Source: Heliocidaris erythrogramma (taxonomy: Eukaryota; Echinodermata; Echinoidea; Camarodonta; Echinometridae). From it: a stretch of DNA of 64,000 nucleotides. The notes below the pieces were generated by a model that ran no database searches, had not been told where the DNA came from, and saw nothing but the letters and a program-made list of their open reading frames with translations. Every line of letters starts with the position of its first letter. The first letter of the stretch is position 1. A program made the position numbers and the translations under genes. The stretch is taken from positions 37,132,208 through 37,196,207 of the forward strand of contig CM046856.1 in assembly GCA_025617745.1 (NCBI GenBank), read 5' to 3'. Positions 12,640 through 40,375 of the stretch are shown piece after piece.

Positions 12640-14226
12640 ACAACGTTATAATCATGACATTACCCATGCAACGCTATGTGTGTACATGCTTAATCATGCA
12701 TTTGTCACTATTGCATGAACAAAGTTGTTATAACAATAGATTTGGTTAAACATCATGGTCTCCTCATTGCTTGGATATCATTTACTGCACACTACTGTTT
12801 TGATGAGTAGGTATGTGGACGAAGTTCAAACACTTTTAACATACCCTTAATAATGATTTCTTAAAATGGTTAAAGACCACATACAAAATGTAGAAATAAA
12901 AGAAGAAAGAAAGAATGAAAGAAAGAAAGAAAGAAAGAAAGAAAAATGGCTTGGCTGTACAACTGCAGACAGATTGGAATCACAACAGCGCATAGCAATT
13001 AGGCTGTCGATAATTTGATTAGTATATAGCGACATAGCCGCTCATCCCGAGAATTATACAATGTCTGCCTCGTAAATGGTATAGCTATAAATTATTATGT
13101 CTGAAATCGTTGTTATTTCGACATTCTTGTTTGCGTCTTGTTGTTTTTGGTCGAGTTCACTGACCACAGAAGATAAGTGTGTTTTTTAATCATTTTGAAA
13201 AGCTTGAGGAAAACTTAATATCACAACACTCATTCACCCCCATCTTACGCGGGTAATATACAATTTACAGTTTGCATAATGTATTTAGTGACACTAGTTA
13301 TAAAAAACTTGAGACACTTTGGTGTAGAGAAGACAAAGCTCAATACTACAACTACATATGAAGCATGACGTAACATATTATATGCAGGGAAGTGTACACT
13401 TCCCCGTTATATATAGAGGATCAAACAGCTGTACCCCATGCTACGTAAACTTTTAGATACGACTTTAACCTTGCAATGATGAAAGAGATGAATGTGCTAT
13501 CATCTTGAAGGGGCGCCACAGTGTTGCATGTACACGTCTAAAAAGTTTTCATTGAAACTGCGAATGAAATCGGCTCTCTTTTACACGAAAATTATTCTAT
13601 AAATAGACTGTTTATCAATGAATTTAAATTGTATTTGAATAATACAATGATAAAAAGTAAAATATTTTCCCCCATCCAGAACCCCCAGTTTAATGAACTA
13701 TCTCATCATTCTCATGCATGCACGTCACGAGAGCACCCTTACGGATGATTATCCATTGTAACTTCATCAAGAACAAAATATATGAACATTTGATTTAAGG
13801 GTTCTACCAATCTTAAACATTTTAGTAGGCAAGTTTTCATCCACTCGCGAGGACTTCTCAAGCGATGCTGCACACACTGCTGCCTCGAGATCACTCGAGC
13901 GGAGATAGGTGACAGTGAGTAGCCAGAAATCCCACTCAGTGCATGAAGGATTAATATTCTTTAATTCGGATGGATTCTTTATCCTTTCTTGGCCAGAAAC
14001 GTCTCAGAATCAAGAATATAATCATCATTCCGTCCAAGGATAATTATGTCCAGTATTAAGGGTGTGTTAAGGTTGGTTGGAGCTTAAACTACATGATATG
14101 ATTACACCCAAAACAAATCTGTAGCAGAACAATTTCGTTTATAGAATATGCATACAATTTTCATAAATCAATAAGATGGTGTATGCAATGAGTACATATT
14201 TTAATTAATTAATAAACTGTACTTAC
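12640..14226. other. unassigned, possibly intron of the - strand signal-peptide gene
   Basis: No second exon could be recognised. If the first exon at 14227-14299 is real, this is the start of its intron. A (GAAA)n repeat lies at 12895-12945. Confidence 0.3.
12895..12945 (+). repeat. (GAAA)n microsatellite
   Basis: Tandem GAAA units with slight interruptions. Confidence 0.85.
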
Positions 14227-14299
14227 CAGAACCAAAACCTCCATTTGCTCTAGTTGTAACCGTGCATACCGCCAAGATGAGTAAGATCGCACGAGCCAT
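14227..14299 (-). CDS. first coding exon encoding a signal peptide; gene unidentified
   Basis: Read on the - strand, ATG at 14299 opens MARAILLILAVCTVTTRANG, a textbook secretory signal: one basic residue, a hydrophobic core of Ile/Leu/Val/Ala, then a small-residue cleavage region. After GGFGS the frame runs into the donor GTAAGT, ending the exon in phase 1, the phase commonly used between extracellular domains. The ATG context (AAAAC before, G after) is good. Nothing in the 14 kb downstream could be identified as exon 2, so the mature protein is unknown. The protein is inferred to be secreted or a type I membrane protein. A GC-richer stretch at 14740-14890 could be its promoter. Confidence 0.55.
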
Positions 14300-17295
14300 G
14301 TTTTACAATCCTCTTAAGAATTCAACCTCAATCCAAAATAAATCACAATTTAAAAAAAAAAATTTTCGTAGCTCCTCACAACTTAAATGGCATCCATGCA
14401 TTCCATGTCTCGTGGTATGAATTCAGCTATACTGATTACTTTCCATGATATTTCTAGTCTAGGACTGCTGTCAATAATATCTCATATAACTTCCCTCATG
14501 TCGCAAAAAAGAAGCTTCCATCAGGATATGATTTTACAAACTGACAGAAAACTTGAGGTCGTCGTTGAATCTTTTCTTGGTAAAGAGTCGATGAATCGAT
14601 GGTTATCATAAAACGCTCATGTTTCTCCAATCACAAGGCTTATGATATAAATCGGGAGCACATCACTTTATTTCCCCGCTGATACATGCAAAGACTGTAT
14701 CAGAATAAAACGCGAAGGCAGTGCTAGCAGACGATATAGACGAATGACCTAATATTCCTAGACTCCCCCTGATGAGTTGTCTCAGAGAGGCGCGGGAGGC
14801 AAATCTCGTTCGCTGTTCCCTCACTTCATGTAAACTTCCTGTCTGATACAATCGCAGCGCCCGCCCGGCTCGCCGCGGCGCTGACATACATAGCGAAGGG
14901 GCACGTTCATGATGGTCCTATTGGCTCACTGCCGTAATCGGAAGTCACGTGATGCAATTAAATCCGACCAATCGCGTGAATGCTATCGCAAGTCAATGTA
15001 CTTGCGCTGTAAAGACAATAATGCATGACATGGAAATCAGTGGAGCGACGTTTACAAGGCATTGGTTTCGGATTATCTACTTTCTTTCTGGAGTGCTTCA
15101 AAGCAAAATTAAAGTATTTAATAGTCGTGATTGCCGTCAAAATTGACAATCCGAAACCACATAAAACCCATCTCCAGGATGGAAAATGATCTCTTTCAAA
15201 AGCTATTAGGAGTAATATTCTTTCAAGAAAATGCAATTTCCCTTTTAACCGGAATATGATAGGCAATACATATTATTTGTCAGTTTGTACCGTTAAAGTT
15301 ATGACATGTCCTACAAGACTTACAAAAAGGAATCAACAATACTGTCATGGATATTATCAAAACGATTTATTACATAATTATTAATCTTTTCTTGAAACCT
15401 GTCAGGGTAATTTTGTGTGGAGTCGGATTTTATTCTTTGAAACTGTAAATTCATTTCTATGCGATTGAAAAGAGGAGATATAATACTTCATATGAATTGA
15501 AATACAAAAGCTTCATTTTTTAGTATCTGAGGGAGAATTAGGACTTTTCTTTCAAAGATGTTAGGGCCTATAAAGTTTTGAAAAGTTTTAAGCCATCAAT
15601 TTTTCTAATAGAGAAGAATATGAAAAATTAATATACTAATGTCGGATCATAATCTCGTATTCATAATTGCATTTTTATTTTCCACTATAATAATTATTCT
15701 ATTATTCTATATGAAATGCAATGAATACGATTTTTATTGCAGTAGGCTACTTCAAAACTGGATTTATTAACCGTGCTGAGTAAACAAAAATCATAACACT
15801 GGGAAATAAAACAATAAAGGACTGGAGTGGTTATTGTTTCCTGAAGATTCGGCATTTTGGCAAGGTTATATCATGTTATTAATCTCCATTTTGATTTTTT
15901 ACAGGATTCTAATGTTAGCTCCGTCCCAAGAAATTCCATTTACAGAAAATGACTTTGACCCTCTTTGACGCTATACACCACATTAATCCACATCATTAAT
16001 TTTTAACAAGAGAAATATCTTTCGACATTCTTCTGAATTCAATATATATTTGGTCAGATATATCATTCACATAAAAATTATTATCTGAATTAACAAGAAT
16101 TTGCTTTTTGTATTATGAGAAATCGATAGATAATATAGAATTATTGTCCACTATCATCTTCGGTAAGTTAATTTATTCCTTTGTTTTAATCAATGAAAAT
16201 TTAAGCTCGGGTCTCACTATGCATAAATATGGAACTATACATGCAAGAGATCAGGGACTCTTTATCAGTTTATGTTATGAAAGAATTCTTCCTAATATTA
16301 CAAAATATTACATTTCAGGTAAACAGGAAAAAAAAGAGAAGAGAAAAACCCGATCGCACTTGAGACAATGTAACTTGCCCATTTGCAATTACCCCAGTCA
16401 CACCAACTAGATCGCCAGCAGACCGACAGCAGACCAAACAAAAAATTACATTACCCCCAGTGGCTAAGAATTGATCGGTTTGGAGTCGGGGTGGATTCAG
16501 TTTGGCGGTGTGACTAAGGTGAAAGTGAAAAGAGAAGTTCTGATACATTGATACATGTATATGAGAAAACCTGAACCGTTTTCTAAAGAGGCACATGCCT
16601 TCAAATTTTATAGGACAAAATTCCACGAAACCACCCCCCCCCCCCCCCCCCACTGATCGACAGAATATTCCCTGTCAATTCGTGCTTCAAATGGCAAATG
16701 AAATTCATGGTAAAGATATGATGACTCATTTCTATTTCCAGAAACACATCTCGTCTTATTGCATATACCATCTACCTTTATTAAAACTGAGATGAGAATA
16801 ATTATTATAAGCCACTCCATCGCATCTCAGCGGCGACGTCGTGGCATTATGTTGAGAAAATTTGCTGCCGCCCTAACAAGCCGAACGATTTTGAACCAAG
16901 GATCAGTCTTGTTTCATTATGAAGGGTATGAAGAAGACATTCTTCCATTATCTAATAAAGAGTCCGGGAGATCTTGTCGGAAGTCATCAATTTCTTAACG
17001 GTTTCTTCATTGGACATTGCAATGGAATGTATAGCATCGGTGCACACTTTCTTAGAAAGTGCTAAATGTTTTCCACTAAAGTCTACTTCTTGGTTTATCA
17101 AAATAATTGGTGCACGGTGATTAAGTCCGGGCATGTTCAATAAGTAGGTTAGGGCCGGTGGATACAAAATTAAGATCATCATTTCAAAAATCTTAAAGAA
17201 TAAACACTAATGTCAATGATTTTTTTTCATAGAATGTGGGAAAATGAAGAAAAAGTAGTTATGGATAGATGGTGAGATAGATACAGGAGATAGAA

Positions 17296-17297
<2 letters not shown>

Positions 17298-17372
<75 letters not shown>
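17298..17372 (+). repeat. (TA)n(GA)n microsatellite
   Basis: About 25 bases of alternating TA pass directly into about 48 bases of alternating GA. Confidence 0.9.
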
Positions 17373-17374
<2 letters not shown>

Positions 17375-17857
17375 AAAGAGACTAATCGAGAGATTCAGAG
17401 AATCTTTGGGTATTAGGTTTATGTTTTCGTCATAATAGTGCCAGCTCTGCACTTCGAAGACCAGATTCCAAGAATAAGATTGATAGAGCGGCGCGGAATT
17501 AAAATGAGGCGACAATCTTGTGAAAATAAAATTATTTAATGATTGCATTCATTCCATATCTGATTGCCCCAATGGAAATGGTGGTGAAACTTGGCTGCAA
17601 CTCTGCGCATCCAGCCATAAAGATGATAGCTGAACCAGCTGCTGATTTCCGTCTGACGTGCAGTGTATTTTCTAGGACGCATGACGATGTAAGAAATAAG
17701 TAAGAAATTCCTGAAAATTGCCTCTCTTGCTTGGAGGTTACTAATAAGAAATTATAATTTCTATTCTTCTCAAACATATAGGTATCTCAGCAGTTTCATA
17801 ATATAAATATTGAAAAGCATAGGGTGAAATCCAGTGGACCGAGATCGAGAAAGAGGG

Positions 17858-17863
<6 letters not shown>

Positions 17864-17901
<38 letters not shown>

Positions 17902-17903
17902 GG
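17864..17903 (+). repeat. (GA)n followed by poly-G
   Basis: GA dinucleotides run into a G homopolymer. Low complexity. Confidence 0.85.
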
Positions 17904-18458
17904 TAATAGAGCCCTTTCGGTAGATAATTCAGTGGCGTCACAAAGTCAAAGCCTCTGACCCCATACACGCCTCCCCCTCCCCATGACAGGGCGGAACACT
18001 TTTCAAAGTGGGGGGGGGGGGGGTGGAGGGACTGGCACTGACGAAAAAAGGGCACTATAAGTGGAAAAGGAGCACCTACGAGATCAATATACCGTCACAA
18101 TGAGATATAGCATATCATGCTATCTATTTCAACAGGGCACCATGATATGATTACTCCCCCCCCCCCCTCTCTGTGTGTCTATCTCTCTCCTCGCTTGATT
18201 AGAGAGAGAAGTTTGAGTTCGCTGAAGAAGGTCGTAGCCCAGTTTAGCTAAATTAATGATGTGTTGATTTGTCATAATAATTGTATCCGCCCCCTCCATC
18301 AGTCAGAGGTTCAGAGTGAGCCTGTTTTCAAGTTAGGCCTATATGCCATATTCAAATCAAAATAAAAGGAGACGAGACCATAACCATTTAGATCATGGGA
18401 AGACATGGAAAAAGAGGCTCCGTTTGTCAATTTCGTGGTCCACATTTTCACCCGACCT

Positions 18459-19506
18459 GAAAAATTGGGGCAACCTCGCTAGTCATAAGGACCGCTAATC
18501 ATAATAACCGTTATTCATAAGGACCGCAATTCATATCGTGTAAGTTCCTATACCTGAAGGTCCGCTATTCATAAAACGGAAAGGGGTGCACTATTCATAA
18601 AGTAATAAGGACCATATTTCATGAGGACCGTTATTCATAATGTGAGATGAGGGTCGCTATTCCTAATTCACATTTACTTATTTATTTATGTATTTATTTC
18701 TGATATTTATACAGGGTGACTCATTATCACCAATATTGGTGGTCTTCCATGAGGCCCTGATAGCAATAGTAAGTAACAATAATAGCCAACAAAATCATGA
18801 AAATAAACTCATAACAAAAAATAAATAAGAACATACATAAATATATATATACATGTATATCCAAAGAATATGGTATCCTCATAATCAACATTGGTTTTTA
18901 CGAAAATGTTGAAATTGTTGCACATTCCTATCATCTTAATTCATAATGTATAGACGGTGATATTTTCTAAAATCTGTTGAAAAATAACCATTTATATATG
19001 AGTTATTTTGAAATGGCACATTGAGGGTCATTACTCATAAGGACCATTATTCATAATACAAATCGGGGTCGTTATTCATAAATATGAAGGAGGGGCGCTA
19101 TTCATAATTTATATTGGGGGTCACTATAATCATAATGATTCAGGAGAAGAGGGTCGCTGTTCCTAATAGGAGAAAAGAGTTGCTATTCATAATACGGTAT
19201 GAGGGTCGCTATTCATAATAAGGAATGATGATCGCTATTCATAATAATCAAATAAGCAAACAATATGACAATAGTGACCATATTCTTTGATTATGAATAG
19301 CGACGCTCTTTCTGTATTATGAATAGTGACCCTCATTTCGTATTGTAAATAGCGACCCTCTTCTCCTATTATGAATAGCGACCCGCAATCCGTATTATGA
19401 ATAGCGACTCTTTTCTCCTATTATGAATAGCAGTCCTTATGAATAATGAGCTGTCATTATGAATAGCGGCCCTTATGACTAGCGAGCAGACCCCGAAAAA
19501 TTGGGG
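18459..19506. mobile_element. foldback (TU-like) element with minisatellite arms
   Basis: The left arm starts CTCGCTAGTCATAAGGACCG (18475) and the right arm ends with its near reverse complement (19466-19486). Left-arm units read GGTCGCTATTCATAAT, while right-arm units (from about 19290) read ATTATGAATAGCGACC, so the tandem units reverse orientation across the centre. A direct repeat GAAAAATTGGGG bounds the block at 18459-18470 and 19495-19506 and may be a target-site duplication. Long inverted arms made of short tandem units are the defining design of foldback transposons, including the TU family known from sea urchins. No transposase is encoded. Confidence 0.7.
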
Positions 19507-21780
19507 TTAGGGGTACTATTTGTGCTGCTTTCAAATATGAATTTTGCCAAGCTTGAAACTTGCAATTTATCACTCTTATAATGAGGTTTAATTATGAAAA
19601 ATGTATGCAAAATTCATTGTTTATACACACAGATTCCATGCTAGATATTATTCCATGGGGGCTGCCATTTTGAAAAACTGTGATGTCATATGAGTACATG
19701 TCCATTTACCTGTACACAATGGATATGATGTTGCATAATGAATAGCTATTATACAACTAAAGCAACCAATGCAAAACCATTGTCTCGCACAGATGATATC
19801 TGAGAGCAGTTGTAGGTCTTTGTCACTTCTTTGAAGAATTGACGAACCTTTTGTCTGACCAAGCAACAACTTGTGCATGCCAGATCCTGCTTAACAAAAG
19901 AAACACCTGAACCTAATATCTTGACACAACTAGGTTATAATATGACAGGATAAAAGTATCTTCATTTGAATACATGACTACAAAAATGGCTTATTATGAG
20001 AAATTCCACTGTCATGCATTCCACAGGTGATCATGAGTGTCATTGTAGCTATATTGTATACAGGGTATCTCCTCACAACTGCTCTGACATTACTTTGTAG
20101 AGAAAATGGCATGCAACCCCATAGGATAATGTCTAGCAAGGAAACTGCAATTTTTGGAGACACTGTTCTCCTCTGTCATTAAATAATCAAATAGGAGTAA
20201 TTTCAAGATATTTGTAATAGGCTGACAATTATCTACATGATTATAGGCTAATGTTTGTTGCCTTTCATTCCCCTTAAATGGGCGCAAAATTACGAGATCC
20301 TTAAAGCAAATAATTATGCGAAGGAGCAATGCGACCGAGATTATGAAAATTTTCGCATTTCCAAACCTCAAAAACTGTATTTCTCATGCATTTACCGTTC
20401 GGATTTGGGGGGGGGGGGGGGCGCATAATCCGTAAGAATTATGATTTTTCTTCTTTTACCCCCTTTTTCCTTTCTCTCTTTTGCGTGTTTTGCGCCCCCT
20501 CCAAGTGCCACTCGGGGCACGTGCCCCCCCCCCTGCCCCCTTGATACACCACTGTTGAAGGGGGACCGTGGACCACTTTTGTCTGCATGTGTTGCTATCG
20601 CCATTCGAGGAAATTAAGCCCTCATACAGAAATTCATATTTCTTTTGGGCGAATGAATCCATAGGATGTTGTTGTTATTGTTATTGTCGTTGTTTTCTAA
20701 TTGTGATTGTTTTTATAAATCTGTTGATGTAAGTTCCTGGAAATAGAATGAATAAAATAAGATAAGATTTTGGAGGCTTATTAAATTTAGGCAGATACCA
20801 CGGGCCGCGGAACCGGGGGTGGGCTGAGTGCTGCAGTCCCTACTCTTTTTGAGTAGACACGTTTCATAAAATCCCCGAAAAAAGGTTTGAAATTGTCATT
20901 ATGCCACTTTCAGAAACGCTCTTCGGCCCCTGGATAAGAGTTTACGAGTAGGAAATAGCCTACACATTGACTAAAATACGAAATGCACTGACGGTCGGTG
21001 AAGGTGTGGGGGGGGGGGGGTGGGGGGCTGGGCATGGGCGGATAAATTTCAATTTTTGGTTCCTGCAAGTGCGCTATCCCAAACTATTCGGTCTACACCA
21101 CATTTTCTCACTTGGGGCCGGATCATACATTTTTTTTTTCTTATTCAGGGAAGTGAGGCGCATGTATGCCCTGGCTCGTAGACCTTTCCCACCTATTATA
21201 GTCGACTGAATGTCGCCCCCCCCCCCCCCCCGTCATGACAAGAAATCACCGCCCCTAATTAATTACGCCTGAATACGTTGATCATAAGAAGTCAACATAA
21301 AAAATCTGTTGCCTCACATGGCCATCAATGAAGTTGTAAGGCGATTGCGAAATAATTTTTTGAGAATGAGTCAACGGAGTTTCGCTGATACACAAGCACG
21401 AGTCAACCAAGCAATAGAAGCACGTATAGAATAAGCCGGTGAATGGAGTGAGCAAATGTTCATATCACACGCCCTTGAGCCGCATTACTCACGCTGATGA
21501 GGGACGACTGGACGAATGTCCTTTAAATAATTTATTTCATTTATAAAGGAGATTTATTTAAGTGCTAGATTCATAAAGAATGTGTTTTTTTTTCGTTCGA
21601 AATAATTTGCTCATTAAATTCCCAAGCGATATATATCAAGGAACTATATTTTCTTCTGACGCGGAATGATAATTAAATGTCTGGCTAATGCGCAGAATTC
21701 TAAAACACGTTCTCTCTCGCATGTCTACACAGATTGTGGTAGAGGGCAAACGAGCTGTCTCCGCACAGTTTGTCATTTTT
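19507..21780. other. intergenic upstream of PABP, no gene seen
   Basis: No coding exon recognised. G/C homopolymer-rich degraded repeats lie at about 20406-20565 (ending CACCACTG) and 20995-21232. The last part should contain the PABP promoter. A pyrimidine stretch TTCTCTCTC ending near 21718 is a possible transcription start of the TOP kind used by PABP genes, but this is only inference. Confidence 0.3.
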
Positions 21781-21786
21781 TGCGTT

Positions 21787-21843
21787 CAAAAAACAAAAAA
21801 ATACAAAAAAAAATTACAAAACTGTAAAAAAGCATATAAAAAT
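21787..21843 (+). promoter_or_regulatory. A-rich autoregulatory tract in the PABP 5' leader
   Basis: About 57 bases made of A runs of four to nine broken by single other bases, lying about 210 bases before the PABP start codon. PABPC1 mRNA in mammals has an A-rich element of similar size and design in its 5' UTR. PABP binds it to repress its own translation. Position, length and composition here match that element. That the tract lies inside the transcript, and not upstream of it, is inference. Confidence 0.6.
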
Positions 21844-22035
21844 ATTGTTTTTAGATTCTTTGTCACTGAATATCTGTTGTATCTTGCCGTAAATTTCTCG
21901 TTCTTCCATCATCTACTTCACGTCGGTTCGCCATATTGATCCTGTCATAGTCAATTCAAAGAGCGTGCACTTTATTGTGATCTCTGTGACGTTTCAAAAA
22001 ATCACCGTAATTTTCACATTTGCTGCCAACGCTAA

Positions 22036-38804
<16,769 letters not shown>

Positions 38805-40375
38805 ACCCCTACACCACCCCCTTAGTAAAGTCCGATCGGTCGCCCTTCTCATCCCGTTCATGAATTGTCCCAGTCTTCGCATGTTCAAATTTTCAGCAGA
38901 AAATGCTGTTTATTTGTACTGTTACTTGATAATGCGCTCAATCTCACTGGCATTATCATTTTAATCTTCACGGCAAACAAACTATGAAGTTGTGGTCCTT
39001 GAAATTCACAAGGAAGATTGTATACTGATAGACACTGTTTTAAACAGTGCCACTGCTTGTAACCTAAAGCAGTTATTCAAAACAGCGTTGTCTGGTGATG
39101 CATTTCACAGGCAACTGCACTATGGGAATGGTTTAGGTTTTAAATTTCACCAAATTGGTTACCCATAGTCATCCTATAAATATTGCCCCAATGCTAGTAG
39201 GACCTTACCCACCCACTGATTTTAGAAAAAACAACAACATCATTATTGTAAAAAAAAATGCAAAAAAGGAATGTACTTTTTAGAGTACAGATTGACATAA
39301 AAAATGGAAAAACGGGTCTATGTATATTCTCTTTTAAACAAAACGATGGAAAAAATTGAAAAAAAAAGGAAGTCATAGTACTTGACAAATTTTGAATGAA
39401 ACTTATGAACGCAAAAAATTTCACTCCAAAAAATAAAAAATAAAAAAAAACTGAAAAACATTGAAAATATGAAATGTGGAAAGGGGGTTTGAAAATGCAA
39501 CCTTGTAATAAAAGATTCTTCTAGTTCACCATTGAGTGGACTTGAAGAGAAAAAATTGAAAAAAGAGAAAAAAAAAGCAAAACGTGAAAAAAGTCAACTT
39601 AATGTCTGGTTGATGTGCATTTAATGTTAGTGTACTGTGTTCATGGTTTGTGTGTTGCGACCTTTACAGTATTTTATTTCATTTATTCATGATCAGAAGT
39701 AACACTTGTCTTAGATGTACCCTTCAATACATTTCACCTTACAATGAAATAGTAATATCTGCTAGAAATTAGTTTGTGATACGTGCTTATTTGAAGAAAA
39801 CATTTAGATTTGATTTCATCTGTTTTTCAGGTAACATGATCAGAAATTTTGGTTTTGCATGTTGTCAGTATTATAAGATTGGGAATCAATTTTTTTCTTT
39901 TTCACTGATGATCGATAGATTACTGTCAATTTTGATTATCTTCTATAGTTTGGATGAAGTGCCTTTCTCGATGAGCTAGTGTTTCCTTTCATGTACATAG
40001 GTTTTGCTTTGTAGAAAATTTCTTTTATTTCCTTTTATGCTGTTATTTCTTTTATTTGCTTGTTAATTTTCGCATGCTTTGCATTGTAGCCTAAAGTTGA
40101 TCAAGTCGAAAGCGCTATAACAATAATATGCGATTCAATAGTTAAAACCGGACGTGTAATTCATGCTGAATATCTTTTCAAAATTACCTGAAATCCCATA
40201 GATATCGCCAGAAAAAAAAAGTTGACTGACACATAAAAATATTCAAAATACATGAAAAAATATGAGTGAACACCAAACTGGGCGCATTCGGTAATTTGCT
40301 GATCTTATTCACAGAAGAGATTTCCAGTTGTGTGTTTCCTTAAAAACTACAAAATAAACTTTGGTTCTTACTCTA
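38805..40375 (+). other. PABPC1: PABP 3' UTR region
   Basis: About 1.5 kb after the stop codon with no other gene. The stretch 39230-39600 is packed with A runs. Possible poly(A) signals AATAAA lie at 39507-39512 and 40353-40358. The first 500 bases are nearly identical in the duplicate copy. Confidence 0.55.
40353..40358 (+). terminator. PABPC1: candidate distal poly(A) signal of PABP
   Basis: AATAAA followed within 30 bases by a T/G-rich stretch (GGTTCTTACTC, TTTCTTTGTTTTTG). An alternative AATAAA is at 39507-39512. Confidence 0.4.

Larger units (their letters stand above)
14300..18458. other. intergenic, no gene seen
   Basis: No coding exon recognised. The stretch 14740-14890 is GC-rich with many CpG, promoter-like for the - strand first exon. 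The rest is AT-rich with simple repeats (C run about 16633-16651, TA/GA repeat 17298-17372, GA/G repeat 17864-17903, G run about 18010-18022, C run about 18157-18167). Confidence 0.3.
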
